A stretch of 64,000 nt of DNA from Chlorogloeopsis fritschii (lineage in GTDB: Bacteria; Cyanobacteriota; Cyanobacteriia; Cyanobacteriales; Nostocaceae). Every line of letters begins with the position of its first letter. Positions within the stretch are counted from its first letter, which is position 1. The DNA lies in NCBI RefSeq assembly GCF_043099315.1, contig NZ_CP170746.1, one strand, 5' to 3'. Of the stretch, positions 1 to 9,504 are shown one piece after another. The notes beneath the pieces are model-generated. The model saw nothing but the letters and a program-made list of their open reading frames with translations, searched no databases and was not told where the DNA came from. The translations under genes were made by a program, and so were the position numbers.

Positions 1-46
1 TATTTTTGTACAAATCAATTATGCGTGTATTTTAGGAGGAAAAATA

Positions 47-229
47 ATGAGTTTAGAAAAGAGAGTAGAAGCAACTGCTAAAAATATTGAAGGCAAAGTT
101 CAGGAAGTAATTGGTGATGTAACTGGCAATCCTAAAGACCAAGCAGAAGGTCAAGCAAAACAAGCAGAAGCCCAACTTCGCCATACTGTTGAGAATATCA
201 AGGACGATGTTAAGAAATCATTAGATTAA
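47..229 (+). CDS. CsbD family stress-response protein
   Basis: A 60-residue, highly charged, Lys/Glu/Gln-rich small protein. The sequence shows the CsbD pattern: an N-terminal KRVEATAKNIEGKVQEVIGDVTGNPKDQAEGQAKQAEA stretch is present in outline, with the typical GK(V/A)xExxGxxTGxxxxxxxGxxxQ core at residues 15-45. CsbD proteins are general-stress proteins (sigma-B regulon in Bacillus, osmotic/phosphate stress elsewhere) of unknown molecular function, probably cytosolic. A strong Shine-Dalgarno (AGGAGG) lies about 8 nt upstream of the ATG, so the start is secure. The gene is followed directly by a strong hairpin terminator, so it looks monocistronic. Identification as CsbD is confident; the exact role is not known. 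Confidence 0.9.
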   Translation: MSLEKRVEATAKNIEGKVQEVIGDVTGNPKDQAEGQAKQAEAQLRHTVENIKDDVKKSLD

Positions 230-259
230 TTCTATCTTTTTAACTACTGACATTACTTA

Positions 260-294
260 AAAACTCCACTGAATTTAAAACAGTGGAGTTTTCT
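260..294 (+). terminator. Intrinsic terminator of the csbD-like gene
   Basis: A perfect 12-bp inverted repeat (AAAACTCCACTG / CAGTGGAGTTTT) with a 9-nt A/T-rich loop lies 30 bp after the csbD-like stop codon and ends in a T-run. The geometry is that of a factor-independent terminator. Confidence 0.85.
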
Positions 295-367
295 ATTGAT
301 GGTGAAAAACAAGAAAAGGTTAGCTCCTTGTAAATCGGCTCTAACCATGATTTCTCCTAGCATTCGT

Positions 368-640
368 TTAAACTGTGCTGCGTCGAGTAATCAAACCCCA
401 GATAAAAATAGCAATTATTGCGCCAATGATGGCAACAATCAAGCCAGGAATACTAAGAGTGCTTGCAGTTAATTGTAGTGTTCCCGTGTTGATTAAAGAA
501 ACTATACTTCCACCGATAAATGCACCGATGATACCTAAAATCATGGTTGCCAGAATTCCACCACCCTGACGACCAGGATAAATAGCCTTAGCAATAGCTC
601 CTGCAAGAAGACCGAGTATTATCCAAGCAATAATATTCAT
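368..640 (-). CDS. GlsB/YeaQ/YmgE family stress-response membrane protein
   Basis: A 90-residue hydrophobic protein with three predicted membrane segments (about residues 3-20, 30-50 and 63-84). It has the Gly-rich first helix and the YPGRQGGG loop typical of the transglycosylase-associated/GlsB-YeaQ-YmgE family, and the usual family length of 80-90 aa. The family is a small inner-membrane stress protein group of unknown biochemical activity. The start is supported by an AAGGAGC Shine-Dalgarno 7-8 nt upstream on the minus strand. It converges with the csbD-like gene; both belong to general-stress families, so co-occurrence is plausible, but no shared promoter is visible. Confidence 0.88.
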   Translation of the reverse strand: MNIIAWIILGLLAGAIAKAIYPGRQGGGILATMILGIIGAFIGGSIVSLINTGTLQLTASTLSIPGLIVAIIGAIIAIFIWGLITRRSTV

Positions 641-1280
641 AATTAGCTCCTTGGTCTTTTCCTACTGTTATTCTACTTCTAAATTAAGATATCAATTACA
701 GTTTTTCTTTTCTTCTACCTCAAGTCAAGTCACTGTTCTATCGCAAGAAGTAATTATTATCAATATTGATTTAAATATAATTACTTAGACTAAAGTTTTT
801 GGCTTACAGACAATCTTATCTTAATTATTAATAAATTAGAGTTACTATTAATACTTTTTTCACTACTGTCTTTAATTATTAAAGGTTAAATATACGGTGG
901 AGATATATTTCATGTGTGTTCAATATCACCAAATATCAGCAATCCATAGAATGAAGCAATTCTATTTGTTGACCCTCGATATCGTTACTCTAAATTTAGA
1001 ATTTATACCAATTTGAAAAAAGATTGCGACAGATGCACATTGTATTACAATCCCTCCAACCGTTGATGAAGTGAGATTGGAGGGTTCGTAATTTACTGTA
1101 ACCTTGAGCGATAACTATACAATGAATCGCATTACAGATAACAGACTTGTTAGGTGAGAGTAAGTACAAAAAAGATTGACTGAATCATACGCTCTTTTGG
1201 GTTCTTGGTTATCGGTTGTTGATTTTTCTATCAATCGCTAACTGCTAACCATTTTCTATTAGCTATAAATCATTTATGAT
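641..1280. other. Intergenic region, 640 bp
   Basis: AT-rich non-coding stretch between two minus-strand genes. The only structure seen is an 8-bp inverted repeat (CCCTCCAA 1052-1059 / TTGGAGGG 1077-1084), a candidate weak terminator for the regulator gene reading leftwards, plus a 9-bp hairpin (1265-1284) that overlaps that gene's stop codon. No convincing gene or structured RNA was recognised. Confidence 0.5.
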
Positions 1281-2000
1281 TTATGCTACTAACCCTGAAC
1301 GCAAGGCGCGCACAGCTGCTTGGGTACGATCATCGGCACAGAGTTTATTGAGAATATTGCGAACGTGAGTTTTTACCGTTCCAACTGTAATGTACAGTTT
1401 CTCTGCAATTTGTCCATTACTACATCCAGCCACGATCAACTCAAGAATCTCCAGTTCTCTTTGAGTCAGAGGATAGGTTTCCAAAACTTGCTCGTACTCA
1501 GGTGCCAGGGCATCAATTTTTACAGTCTTGCTTTTCTCGGCGGCTTGTCCTTCTGGTAAAGCTTTACGCATTTGGAGCAAGACGACATTGGCGATCGCTG
1601 GATCGATCCAAGAGTTTCCTTCGTAAGTTGCTTGAATTGCTTCGGTTAACCTATCAATACTCGTGTCCTTCATATAGTAGGAGTCTGCTCCTGCTGCAAA
1701 GGCAGCAAGCACAGCATCCTCTGAATGTTCCATCGTGAGAATGAGAATCTTTGTTGTTGAATCTCCCGTTTCGGCCTGCCATTGCCTAAACTTACGGGTG
1801 AGTTCAATCCCATCCATGTCAGGCAATCCAATATCCACAACAGCTACATCTGGCTTCGCAGTTTCCAAGAGTTTTAGCCCTTTAGTAGCATTTGCGGCTT
1901 CACCAACAACTCGAACTGTGCTATCTGTCTGTAATGCAGCTTTTAGCCCCATTCTGGTCAGATCGTGATCTTCAATTAGAACAATACTAATTTCGCTCAT
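1281..2000 (-). CDS. NarL/FixJ-type response regulator (REC + LuxR HTH)
   Basis: A 239-aa DNA-binding response regulator. The receiver domain occupies about residues 4-125, with the acidic pocket near residues 10-12 (EDHD), the phospho-acceptor Asp56 in VVDIGLPDMDG, a Thr in ILILTMEHS and the conserved Lys in YYMKD. A linker follows, then a LuxR/GerE helix-turn-helix at about 175-235 (LTQRELEILELIVAGCSNGQIA...VGTVKTHV in outline). Phosphorylation is expected to control DNA binding. The nearest kinase is the divergently transcribed PAS kinase at 2502, with 500 bp between them, so they may be partners, but this is inference. The start has a moderate AAGGAT ribosome-binding site. Confidence 0.93.
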   Translation of the reverse strand: MSEISIVLIEDHDLTRMGLKAALQTDSTVRVVGEAANATKGLKLLETAKPDVAVVDIGLPDMDGIELTRKFRQWQAETGDSTTKILILTMEHSEDAVLAAFAAGADSYYMKDTSIDRLTEAIQATYEGNSWIDPAIANVVLLQMRKALPEGQAAEKSKTVKIDALAPEYEQVLETYPLTQRELEILELIVAGCSNGQIAEKLYITVGTVKTHVRNILNKLCADDRTQAAVRALRSGLVA

Positions 2001-2501
2001 TGGTATCCTTACTCTCTACTCATTGCATCTGTCGCAGGCCGACATTTTACTATTTATTTTTTTATTTTCCAAAACTAAAGATAGATGATTTTTCAATAAA
2101 ATTGCATCCACCGATAGAAGTACTCATTTTGTTCTCAATTAGCAAGACTACAGAACAAAAAATCTAGCCAATGATATATAGCGAGCCAGCAAAGAGTTAT
2201 GAAATAATAATTTAACTAGTGCTTGCGACCGTAAGTATTTAATTCACAGCACCTGCTAATTTAACCTTCACCAGTTTCCAGATACTTTCAAGCTTAAAGT
2301 TTTAAGTTTGCTTAATATAAGCAAACATAGCTTAAATATCCTAACTTATGTGCGAACAGAAGAAAGCGAAAAATTTTTTCCTAGTTTGATTCAAATTGCT
2401 AATTAACCATTGCCAGTTCAGATTGAGCATACAAACCGAACCATGATTGTGAGGATATCTGTGACAATAAAAACAATAATAAAAATTTAAAAAAACAGAT
2501 T
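2001..2501. other. Divergent intergenic region, 501 bp
   Basis: AT-rich region between the LuxR-type regulator (leftwards) and a PAS histidine kinase (rightwards). It must carry both promoters, but no operator or structured RNA could be identified by eye. Confidence 0.5.
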
Positions 2502-4184
2502 ATGGTTCAAAACTCTAAATCTGCTACTGGCATGAAAAAATTAGAGCAAGAGGAAGCAAGCTTGATTGAGAGTAAGCGATACTTTAATGCCATATTTCAG
2601 CAATCCTTTCAATTGCTTGCACTTCTTAAGCCAGAAGGCACTGTTATTGATGTAAATCAGGCAGTATTAGATTTTAGTGGACTGGATAAAAGCAAACTAA
2701 TTAATCACCGATTTTGGGAATGTGGTATTTGGGCAACTTCAAACCAAACTCAGGAACTATTATCTTGTGCGATCGCCCGTGCGGCAAAAAAAGAAGTGAG
2801 TCGCCATGAAGTCGAGGTTTTGGCTGCGGGGAATGCAATTGCAACCATTGACTTTGCGATTAAACCAATCACAGATGAAAGGGAACGGGTAATTTCTTTG
2901 GTTTGGGAAGCTCAAGATCTTAGCAATCAAAAACGTGCGGAAGCAGAAATCCACAAGCTCAAAACTCAACTGGAGCAATGTGTAGCCGAGCGCACACTCC
3001 TATACGAAAATTTAACAGAGATTAATAACTGCCAAGATATCAAAAAAGTATTACAAGAAACTGAAGAACGTTTCCAAATCATGGCAGACACCGCCCCAGT
3101 TATGATTTGGATGTCAGGTACTGATAAGCTATGTGATTATTTTAATAAAGGATGGCTGGAATTTACTGGCCGCTCCATGGCACAAGAATTGAGTAATGGT
3201 TGGGCACAAGGGGTGCATCCCGACGATTTAGAGCGTTGCTTAAAAACTTACATTAGTGCTTTTGATGCTAGGCAACCTTTCAAAATGGAATATCGCCTGA
3301 GACGTTTTGATGGAGAGTATCGTTGGGTTTTGGATACAGGCACTCCCAGGTGGAATGCCGATGGCAGTTTTGCCGGGTATCTTGGCTCGTGTATTGATGT
3401 GAGTGATTTCAAACAAGCAACCATAACTCTCAAACAACGGGCAGAAGAACTAACGCGCACCAATGCGATTTTGGCAAAAACAACAACTCTGCTCAAAAAA
3501 CGCAATGATGAACTCGATCAGTTTGCTTATGTTGCTTCCCACGATTTAAAGGCACCTTTACGAGCGATCGCTAATCTCTCAGAATGGATTGAAGAAGATT
3601 TACAAGGCAAGCTACCAGAAGAAAACCAGCACCAGATGCACTTGTTACGGGGGCGAGTGCACCGCATGGAGGCTTTAATTAATGGCTTGTTGGAGTATTC
3701 CAGAATTGGGCGTATCCAAACTCCAGTGTCTGTAGTAGATGTAGGCGAATTACTACAAGAGGTAATTGATTTGGTAGCACCGCCACCTACTTTTACTATT
3801 GAAGTGGAACCGGGAATGCCAATTTTCGTAACGAAGAAATTACCCTTACAACAGGTGTTTGCGAATTTAATCGCGAATGCCATAAAGCATCATACCCGCC
3901 CTGATGGTCATGTGAAAATTTCCGTGCAAGATCGGGGAGATTACTATGAATTTGCGGTTGTAGACGATGGCCCTGGTATTGCTTTAGAGTATCAAGAAAA
4001 GGTATTTTTGATTTTCCAAACCCTAGAAGCACGAGATCAAAAAGAAAGCACGGGAGTAGGTTTGGCAATTGTCAAGAAAATCGTGGAAACCGAAACAGGC
4101 GCGATCGCCTTAGAATCTCAACAAGGAATGGGTTGTACTTTCCGCTTTACTTGGCCTAAGCAACCCAGGGAATTATATGCCTAA
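2502..4184 (+). CDS. PAS-domain sensor histidine kinase
   Basis: A 560-aa soluble histidine kinase with no membrane segment. Two PAS domains are visible: about residues 25-150 (degenerate) and 185-305, the latter a clear PAS/PAC with HPDD and RRFDGEYRWVLDTGTPR. A short coiled coil (about 305-340) leads into a HisKA domain with His347 in VASHDLKAPLRA, and an HATPase domain with N box (NLIANAIKHH), G1 (DDGPGI) and G2 (STGVGLAIVKK). This SHDLKAPLR type of dimerisation box is common in cyanobacterial phytochrome-like kinases, but no chromophore-binding GAF is present. It heads a co-directional series with receivers at 4463 and 6405 and a hybrid kinase at 5025, suggesting a phosphorelay. Confidence 0.93.
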   Translation: MVQNSKSATGMKKLEQEEASLIESKRYFNAIFQQSFQLLALLKPEGTVIDVNQAVLDFSGLDKSKLINHRFWECGIWATSNQTQELLSCAIARAAKKEVSRHEVEVLAAGNAIATIDFAIKPITDERERVISLVWEAQDLSNQKRAEAEIHKLKTQLEQCVAERTLLYENLTEINNCQDIKKVLQETEERFQIMADTAPVMIWMSGTDKLCDYFNKGWLEFTGRSMAQELSNGWAQGVHPDDLERCLKTYISAFDARQPFKMEYRLRRFDGEYRWVLDTGTPRWNADGSFAGYLGSCIDVSDFKQATITLKQRAEELTRTNAILAKTTTLLKKRNDELDQFAYVASHDLKAPLRAIANLSEWIEEDLQGKLPEENQHQMHLLRGRVHRMEALINGLLEYSRIGRIQTPVSVVDVGELLQEVIDLVAPPPTFTIEVEPGMPIFVTKKLPLQQVFANLIANAIKHHTRPDGHVKISVQDRGDYYEFAVVDDGPGIALEYQEKVFLIFQTLEARDQKESTGVGLAIVKKIVETETGAIALESQQGMGCTFRFTWPKQPRELYA

Positions 4185-4462
4185 GTTGGTAATTAGTTTA
4201 CCTTTACGATCTAACTCTGACCAATGACTGAGGACGTTTACCAACCTACCAATTTACAATTGGGTTGAGCTTGGGTGTGCAGTATTTTTTTTTACTGCTT
4301 TTCTAAGCTTCTTGCGCTCATGCAAGCAGCCACTTTAATTGAATTCAGCTAATTACTAATTTTTAATAATATTAATTATTAGTAGTCAGCAGTAAAGCTG
4401 ATTCTGATACTCTAAATCAATAAGCTGAATTTGCAAAACATTAACTGGTTTCTCCGATTGAG

Positions 4463-4897
4463 GTGATGTTGGAAAAAGTAATTAATATACTACTTGTGGA
4501 GGATGATGAAGTCGATGTAATGAATGTCAGACGGGCATTCAAGAAGGTTAATATTACAAATCCGCTTTACATTGCTACCAATGGGATAGAAGCACTAACG
4601 ATGCTGCGGGGCAGTGAAGGAAAACCTCCTCAAGTGCCCGGACAGCGACGTTTAGTTCTGCTAGATTTAAATATGCCCAAAATGGGTGGGATAGAATTTC
4701 TGCAAGAATTACGCTCCGATCCCCACCTGAAACCAACTCCTGTGGTGGTAATGACAACTTCAAATCAGGATAAAGACCGAGTAGAAGCTTACAATTTGAA
4801 TGTAGCTGGCTATATTCTTAAGCCTGTGACATTTGCAAATTTTATTGAACTAATGGCAACGCTGAATAAATATTGGATGTTGTGCGAAATGCCTTAG
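4463..4897 (+). CDS. Single-domain response regulator, Rcp1-like
   Basis: A 144-aa stand-alone receiver domain with no output domain. Acidic pocket EDDEVD (residues 13-18), phospho-acceptor Asp68 in LVLLDLNMPKMGG, Thr in VVVMTTSN and Lys in YILKPVTF are all present. The extended loop before the Asp and the TFANFIELMATLNKYW tail are typical of Rcp1/RcpA receivers, which serve cyanobacterial phytochrome-like kinases. Translation may begin at GTG 4463 or the adjacent ATG 4466. It lies 278 bp after the PAS kinase and 127 bp before the hybrid kinase, so it probably shuttles phosphate in that group (inference). Confidence 0.9.
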   Translation: MMLEKVINILLVEDDEVDVMNVRRAFKKVNITNPLYIATNGIEALTMLRGSEGKPPQVPGQRRLVLLDLNMPKMGGIEFLQELRSDPHLKPTPVVVMTTSNQDKDRVEAYNLNVAGYILKPVTFANFIELMATLNKYWMLCEMP

Positions 4898-5024
4898 TAA
4901 GACTCTGGTCACTCGTGTCCACATTATGATATCTCAATAATTTAAAATATAAAATAAATGTTTCTAATGGTTAACAAGTTTGAATGCTATACAAGAACCT
5001 ATATATTAGTACCAATAGATAAAG

Positions 5025-6371
5025 GTGATGGAAGAGACGCTAAACATATTAGTTGTAGACGATGACCAAGTTGATCGCATGACAGTTCGCCGTGCCCTCA
5101 AGGCAGCAGGTATGAATGTGGAAATAGTTGAGGCAGCTGACTGTCGTGATGCGATCACTGCTCTGAGTCAAACTGCTTTTGACTGCGTTTTCTTAGATTA
5201 TCGCCTACCAGACCAAGATGGGTTGAGCTTAATTCATGAAATACGTTTTCGCGGCATCAAAGTTCCTCTAGTAGTTCTCACAGGTCAAGGAGATGAACAA
5301 ATAGCCGTAGAACTGATGAAGGCAGGTGCAACAGATTATCTTTCTAAGTCTAGAGTATCCTCAGAAATACTAGCACAGATTTTGCGGAATGCAATTCGAG
5401 TTTATCGAGCAGAAATGCAGGTAGCTTTTGTAAATCAGCAACTGCGAGAAAGCAATGAATTACTAACTCAACAAAACCAAGAACTGGAAGCACAAAGACA
5501 GCAGATTGAGTTGCAAAATCAGAAGCTAATGGAAGCATCCCAACTTAAAACTCAGTTTTTGGCAACTATGTCTCATGAACTGCGAACACCGATGAATGCG
5601 ATTATCGGCTTTTCTCAGTTATTGCTGCGTCCTCAATGTGGTAGCCTCACACAGCAGCAAAGAAATATGGTAGAGCGCATTTTTAACAACGGCAAACACC
5701 TGTTAATGCTTTTAAACGAAGTTCTTGACTTTTCCAAGTTAGAAGCAGGCAAATTAAACCTCAATCCAGAGATATTTGATTTATCTCAAGTCGTTAAAGC
5801 TACTACAGCCGAAATGATTTCCCTCGCAGAGGCAAAAAAACTTTCTGTGCAGGTGCAAAGCGATTTACAAAATGCTGTAGTTTTTAACGATCCTTTGCGT
5901 GTGCGACAGATTTTAATTAATCTGCTCTCTAACGCGATCAAGTTTACAGAGTCAGGTAGCATCGGTGTAGATGTCAAGGAACTACCCAATAATTATGTCG
6001 AAATAGCAGTTTGGGACACAGGTATTGGTATTGCTTCTTCAGATATAAAATATATATTTGAAGCCTTTCGACAAATTGACCAGAATATTACTCGTAAATA
6101 TCCTGGCACTGGTCTTGGTTTGCCGGTGGTAGATGCCCTGGTACAAATGATGGGTGGTAAAATCAGCGTTGAAAGTCAATTGGGTAAAGGTTCGGTGTTT
6201 AGAATCGAACTGCCGCGTCAAATATCACCTGCAAAGCAGCAAAGTTCAGACGGCAAAAATTCAGATAAAATGTCTAAAATTACTGCTTTATCCTCGAAGG
6301 GAGCCACACTCAGACAACAAGATCTCCGCTTTGCTCAACAGAGACTGCCAAGAGAAAGGGGGGATAAATAA
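5025..6371 (+). CDS. Hybrid REC-histidine kinase
   Basis: A 448-aa protein with an N-terminal receiver (about 5-125; VDDDQVD pocket, Asp58 in CVFLDYRLPDQDG, Lys in YLSKS), a Gln/Glu-rich coiled coil (about 135-172), HisKA with His184 in MSHELRTPMNAI, and HATPase with N box (NLLSNAIKF), G1 (DTGIGI) and G2 (GTGLGLPVV). The last 60 residues are hydrophilic and unrecognised. REC-HK architecture places the kinase under control of another phosphodonor, plausibly the PAS kinase upstream. Start GTG 5025 is directly followed by ATG 5028; either could be used. The next gene begins 33 bp after its stop, so the two are likely co-transcribed. Confidence 0.93.
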   Translation: MMEETLNILVVDDDQVDRMTVRRALKAAGMNVEIVEAADCRDAITALSQTAFDCVFLDYRLPDQDGLSLIHEIRFRGIKVPLVVLTGQGDEQIAVELMKAGATDYLSKSRVSSEILAQILRNAIRVYRAEMQVAFVNQQLRESNELLTQQNQELEAQRQQIELQNQKLMEASQLKTQFLATMSHELRTPMNAIIGFSQLLLRPQCGSLTQQQRNMVERIFNNGKHLLMLLNEVLDFSKLEAGKLNLNPEIFDLSQVVKATTAEMISLAEAKKLSVQVQSDLQNAVVFNDPLRVRQILINLLSNAIKFTESGSIGVDVKELPNNYVEIAVWDTGIGIASSDIKYIFEAFRQIDQNITRKYPGTGLGLPVVDALVQMMGGKISVESQLGKGSVFRIELPRQISPAKQQSSDGKNSDKMSKITALSSKGATLRQQDLRFAQQRLPRERGDK

Positions 6372-6404
6372 GGTTTGTCTATGAGCCAAAGGTAAGACTA
6401 AAAT

Positions 6405-6860
6405 TTGTTTTCAAACAACTTGATATTAAAAATGTTATCAGCTACCAATTCTAAAGTAGAACGTATTCTTGCTGTTGATGATACTCCTGACAATCTGATC
6501 CTGCTACAGACTATTTTAGAAATTGAGGGGTACAGCATTGACTTAGTAGCAGATGGTATGGCTGCCTTAGCAAAAATTGAGCAATCTCCACCCGACTTGA
6601 TTCTACTAGATGTGATGATGCCGGGGTTAGATGGTTATGAAGTCACCCGTCGCATCCGCAATCACCCAACCATGCCTTATATTCCCATCCTCTTGTTAAC
6701 AGCGTTTCATGATGTTAGCGTGGTTGAAGGATTGGATGCAGGAGCAGATGATTTTATCCGCAAACCATTCGATCAAGATGAGTTACTAGCAAGAGTGCGA
6801 TCGCTACTACGCCTCAAGCAGAGTCTTGACGAACAAAAAAAAATATTACTAATTAGCTAG
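6405..6860 (+). CDS. Single-domain response regulator
   Basis: Stand-alone receiver with the pocket VDDTPDN, phospho-acceptor Asp in LILLDVMMPGLDGYEV, Thr in LLLTAFHD and Lys in FIRKPFDQDELLARV. The reading frame opens at TTG 6405 (151 aa), but the ATG at 6432 gives a more typical receiver start (142 aa, Asp60), and I favour the ATG. The VDDTPDNL motif is typical of receivers found at the N-terminus of cyanobacterial hybrid kinases and diguanylate cyclases; here it is free-standing. It closes the 2502-6860 two-component series. Confidence 0.88.
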   Translation: MFSNNLILKMLSATNSKVERILAVDDTPDNLILLQTILEIEGYSIDLVADGMAALAKIEQSPPDLILLDVMMPGLDGYEVTRRIRNHPTMPYIPILLLTAFHDVSVVEGLDAGADDFIRKPFDQDELLARVRSLLRLKQSLDEQKKILLIS

Positions 6861-7204
6861 AAGTTGCACCTATCAACAGATAGAAATTACTTCTTAGTAG
6901 GGCATAACTAAAGACAGATTTTAGTGGCAGAAAACGCCAAAAAATGTGTAAATAATATATGGTATACAAATCAAATAAAATTTAGTTTATAAAGTTAATA
7001 AGCAGCTAAAAACCTCCTATAAATATGTATTTTTTAGTTTAACTAGGCTTAGTAAGAAAATTATTAATTTGAAAAAACACAGCATTTAGAAGAAAAATTG
7101 GATTTAGCTAACGTTGACTGCCGATAAGGTATGCTGAACGCATAGTGGAGCATCAAATTTGCCCACACACTTATATCAAAGCAAATCTTCGTGGTCAGAA
7201 AACT

Positions 7205-8093
7205 ATGGGTGTGAAAAGCAAGCGTCGGAAAAATGTGTGGGCAAGCGAGATGAACGATATTATTCGAGGTGCTTGTGGTGGTTTTTTATTTGGCATCCCC
7301 TTACTTTACACAATGGAGGTATGGTGGATTGGATCGCTTGCAAAACCATCAATATTAATGTTTGCGATCGCACTCACATTTATTATTGTTTTCTTGCTCA
7401 ACCGAACGGAAGGCTTTCGCAGACGCAGACATGGCAGCCGCCCTTATGAAGCGATAACAGATACAGTAGAAGCTATGGCAATTGGAATAGCTTGCTCTGC
7501 ATTTATACTGCTGCTACTGCAAGAACTAACTCCTCAAACCTCACTTAAAGAAATGCTTGGTAAAATCACATTTGAGAGCGTGCCATTTACATTTGGTGTA
7601 GCCTTAGCCAACCAATTTTTGGGAGATACTCGTAATGGAAATACAGAAGGACAAAAAAGCCGTCAGGCAAACAAAAAAAACAACAACTCAAATTTACACG
7701 CAACCTTTGCTGATATTGGTGCAACAGTCATAGGTGCAATTGTAATAGCATTTAACATTGCCCCTACAGATGAAATTCCGATGTTAGCAGCAGTCTGTTT
7801 CGCCTCCTTGGCTTTTAGCTACTATGACTGCATCTATACTCATTTCCTATGCTATTGTCTTTGAAGCGGGCTTTTCAGATCAACAAAAACGCAGGCAGCA
7901 ACAAGGAATTTTCCAAAGACCTATTAGTGAGACGGTAGCATCCTATTTAGTATCTCTATTGGCGGCAGCATTAATGTTGTGGTTCTTTCAAAAATTAACT
8001 CTGAGCGATCCTTGGACAATGTGGTTAAATCACACATTGCTATTAGGACTACCTGCAACTATCGGCGGTGCAGCTGGAAGGTTGGCAGTATGA
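7205..8093 (+). pseudogene. TIGR02587-type (DUF2391) integral membrane protein, frameshifted
   Basis: A multi-pass membrane protein gene split by a frameshift. The first part (7205, or GTG 7145, to 7864) encodes the N-terminal conserved RGACGGFLFGIPLLYTMEVWW region and several membrane helices up to FNIAPTDEIPMLAAV. The continuation SPPWLLATMTASILISYAIVFEAGF lies one nucleotide further on in another frame and runs to 8093. Skipping one base around 7793-7803 (the TGTTTCG stretch) restores a protein of about 295 aa, so a one-base insertion there or a sequencing error is the simplest explanation. The family has no known function. It is followed with a 4-bp ATGA overlap by its usual companion, a TIGR02588-type protein, and the downstream gene is intact. 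Confidence 0.75.
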
Positions 8094-8503
8094 ATACTGA
8101 AATAACCGATACTGAAACACCACAACCAAAGCGTTCTGCGGCTGAATGGGTTACTTTTGGTGCTGCCTCATTTATCCTTGCTATAGTAGTCGGCTTAGTA
8201 GGGTATGTTTGGTTAAACGAAAACGATAAACCTCCGATTCTCTCTGTTAGCAACAAACAAACTATCCGGGAAGTGGATGGAAAATATTACGTTCCTTTTG
8301 AAGTCACCAATACAGGCGGGGGCACAGCTGAATCAGTTCAGATTATGGCTGAGTTGAAGATAGGGGAAAAAGTCACTGAAACAGGAGATTTACAGATTGA
8401 CTTTTTATCCAGTGGCGAAAGGGAAGAAGGGGCATTTGTATTCACTCAAAATCCGCGCCAAGGTCAGTTAATAATTAGAGTCGCCAGTTATAAATTACCC
8501 TAA
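8090..8503 (+). CDS. TIGR02588 family protein
   Basis: A 137-aa protein with a charged N-terminus, one membrane anchor at about residues 22-42 (FGAASFILAIVVGLVGYVWL), and a C-terminal beta-rich domain containing VPFEVTNTGGGTAESVQI, an Ig-like pattern likely exposed outside the membrane. This matches the small TIGR02588 family, which is nearly always encoded beside TIGR02587 membrane proteins. The ATG at 8090 overlaps the upstream stop codon (ATGA), so translational coupling is expected. A longer reading from 7979 is possible but overlaps the upstream gene and is rejected. Function unknown. Confidence 0.8.
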   Translation: MNTEITDTETPQPKRSAAEWVTFGAASFILAIVVGLVGYVWLNENDKPPILSVSNKQTIREVDGKYYVPFEVTNTGGGTAESVQIMAELKIGEKVTETGDLQIDFLSSGEREEGAFVFTQNPRQGQLIIRVASYKLP

Positions 8504-8602
8504 CGACTCATTGTGCACTGCATATTCTTTTGTAAAGACCATTACTTGTCCTTAGTCATTAGTTATTGGTAAAACCCATGACTAATGACTAGTGACTAAT
8601 GG

Positions 8603-9370
8603 CTATGCACTCACCTTAGCCTTAGACCAAACACCGTTTTCATCTTCATCAAATTTCTGATGAACGGCTTCCCAAGCTGCTTGTTCTGCCTGAGCTTGGT
8701 CGTTCGTTTGATCTAGGACGCTGTTATAGCGTTCAATAAATGTATTTTGGGCATCTGGTGAAAGATGAGAGCGCACCTCTGGAGACAAATCTTCTGCGCT
8801 ATTGCAGCGCCCGGTACATGGACGAGGAAGTGTCTGCTCCAATGTGTGGATCTCTTCGCCACCAGCACCTTGCATCAAGTTTTGGAACTCTTCAGCCCGG
8901 TTGCTAGGAACTTCTGCCATTAGCAAGAACTCCCCGGCTTGCAGGCGAGTTTGATAAACAGCAGCCTTATCTTCTGGCATTCCCAGAGCTACTAATGCAG
9001 ATACCAATCCTGCACCTGCACTACCAGCGATCGCTCCACTAGCAGCTCCTAATAGTACCGCACCAATCGGGCCTGCTGCTACAATCGAGCCAACAAAAGG
9101 AATGAACAATACGCCTACGCCTGTAAGCAAGCCAAATAAGGAGCCGAAGAAAGAACCAAAAAGTGCTCCTTGTCTCAAACCTCCCAAAATTACATCTCTT
9201 TTGGTAATAAAACCAGCAATTCGAGTTTGTGATTGGAAATTTTTGCCCATCACCGAAATATGATCTCTAGGCACACCCCGGTCTAACAATTGCCGAAGAA
9301 CATTATCAACTTGGTTCTGCTCTTTAAAAACAGCTGATATAGTACGCTCTGCTTTATATTCTTCAGGCAT
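8603..9370 (-). CDS. Stress protein with glycine-zipper region and ChaB-like C-terminus
   Basis: A 255-aa protein. Residues 1-60 resemble the YflT/general-stress N-terminal fold (AVFKEQNQVDNVLRQLLDRGVPRDHISVMG pattern in outline). Residues 70-130 are a Gly/Ala-rich hydrophobic stretch of the glycine-zipper type that may associate with membranes. Residues 185-255 resemble ChaB (LSPDAQNTFIERYNS, AEQAAWEAVHQKFDED). Proteins of this fusion type are common in cyanobacteria and lack a proven function; the stress theme fits the neighbouring dps gene. The start is supported by AAGGAG 7 nt upstream. I cannot assign a biochemical activity. Confidence 0.75.
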   Translation of the reverse strand: MPEEYKAERTISAVFKEQNQVDNVLRQLLDRGVPRDHISVMGKNFQSQTRIAGFITKRDVILGGLRQGALFGSFFGSLFGLLTGVGVLFIPFVGSIVAAGPIGAVLLGAASGAIAGSAGAGLVSALVALGMPEDKAAVYQTRLQAGEFLLMAEVPSNRAEEFQNLMQGAGGEEIHTLEQTLPRPCTGRCNSAEDLSPEVRSHLSPDAQNTFIERYNSVLDQTNDQAQAEQAAWEAVHQKFDEDENGVWSKAKVSA

Positions 9371-9504
9371 TTAATACTCCTTAATTATTTCGTTTTTGTA
9401 CACATTAGATTGAGGAATGAGCAGGTAGATGCAAATATGCGCTCAAACCTCAATCTCTAAAATCCAAACTCTGACTAATGGTGTAAAACCCTATCTGCTC
9501 TTGC

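Noticed and set aside
7979..8089. Earlier start for the TIGR02588-type gene
   Set aside because: It would overlap the conserved end of the upstream membrane gene; the ATGA overlap start at 8090 fits the membrane-anchor position better.
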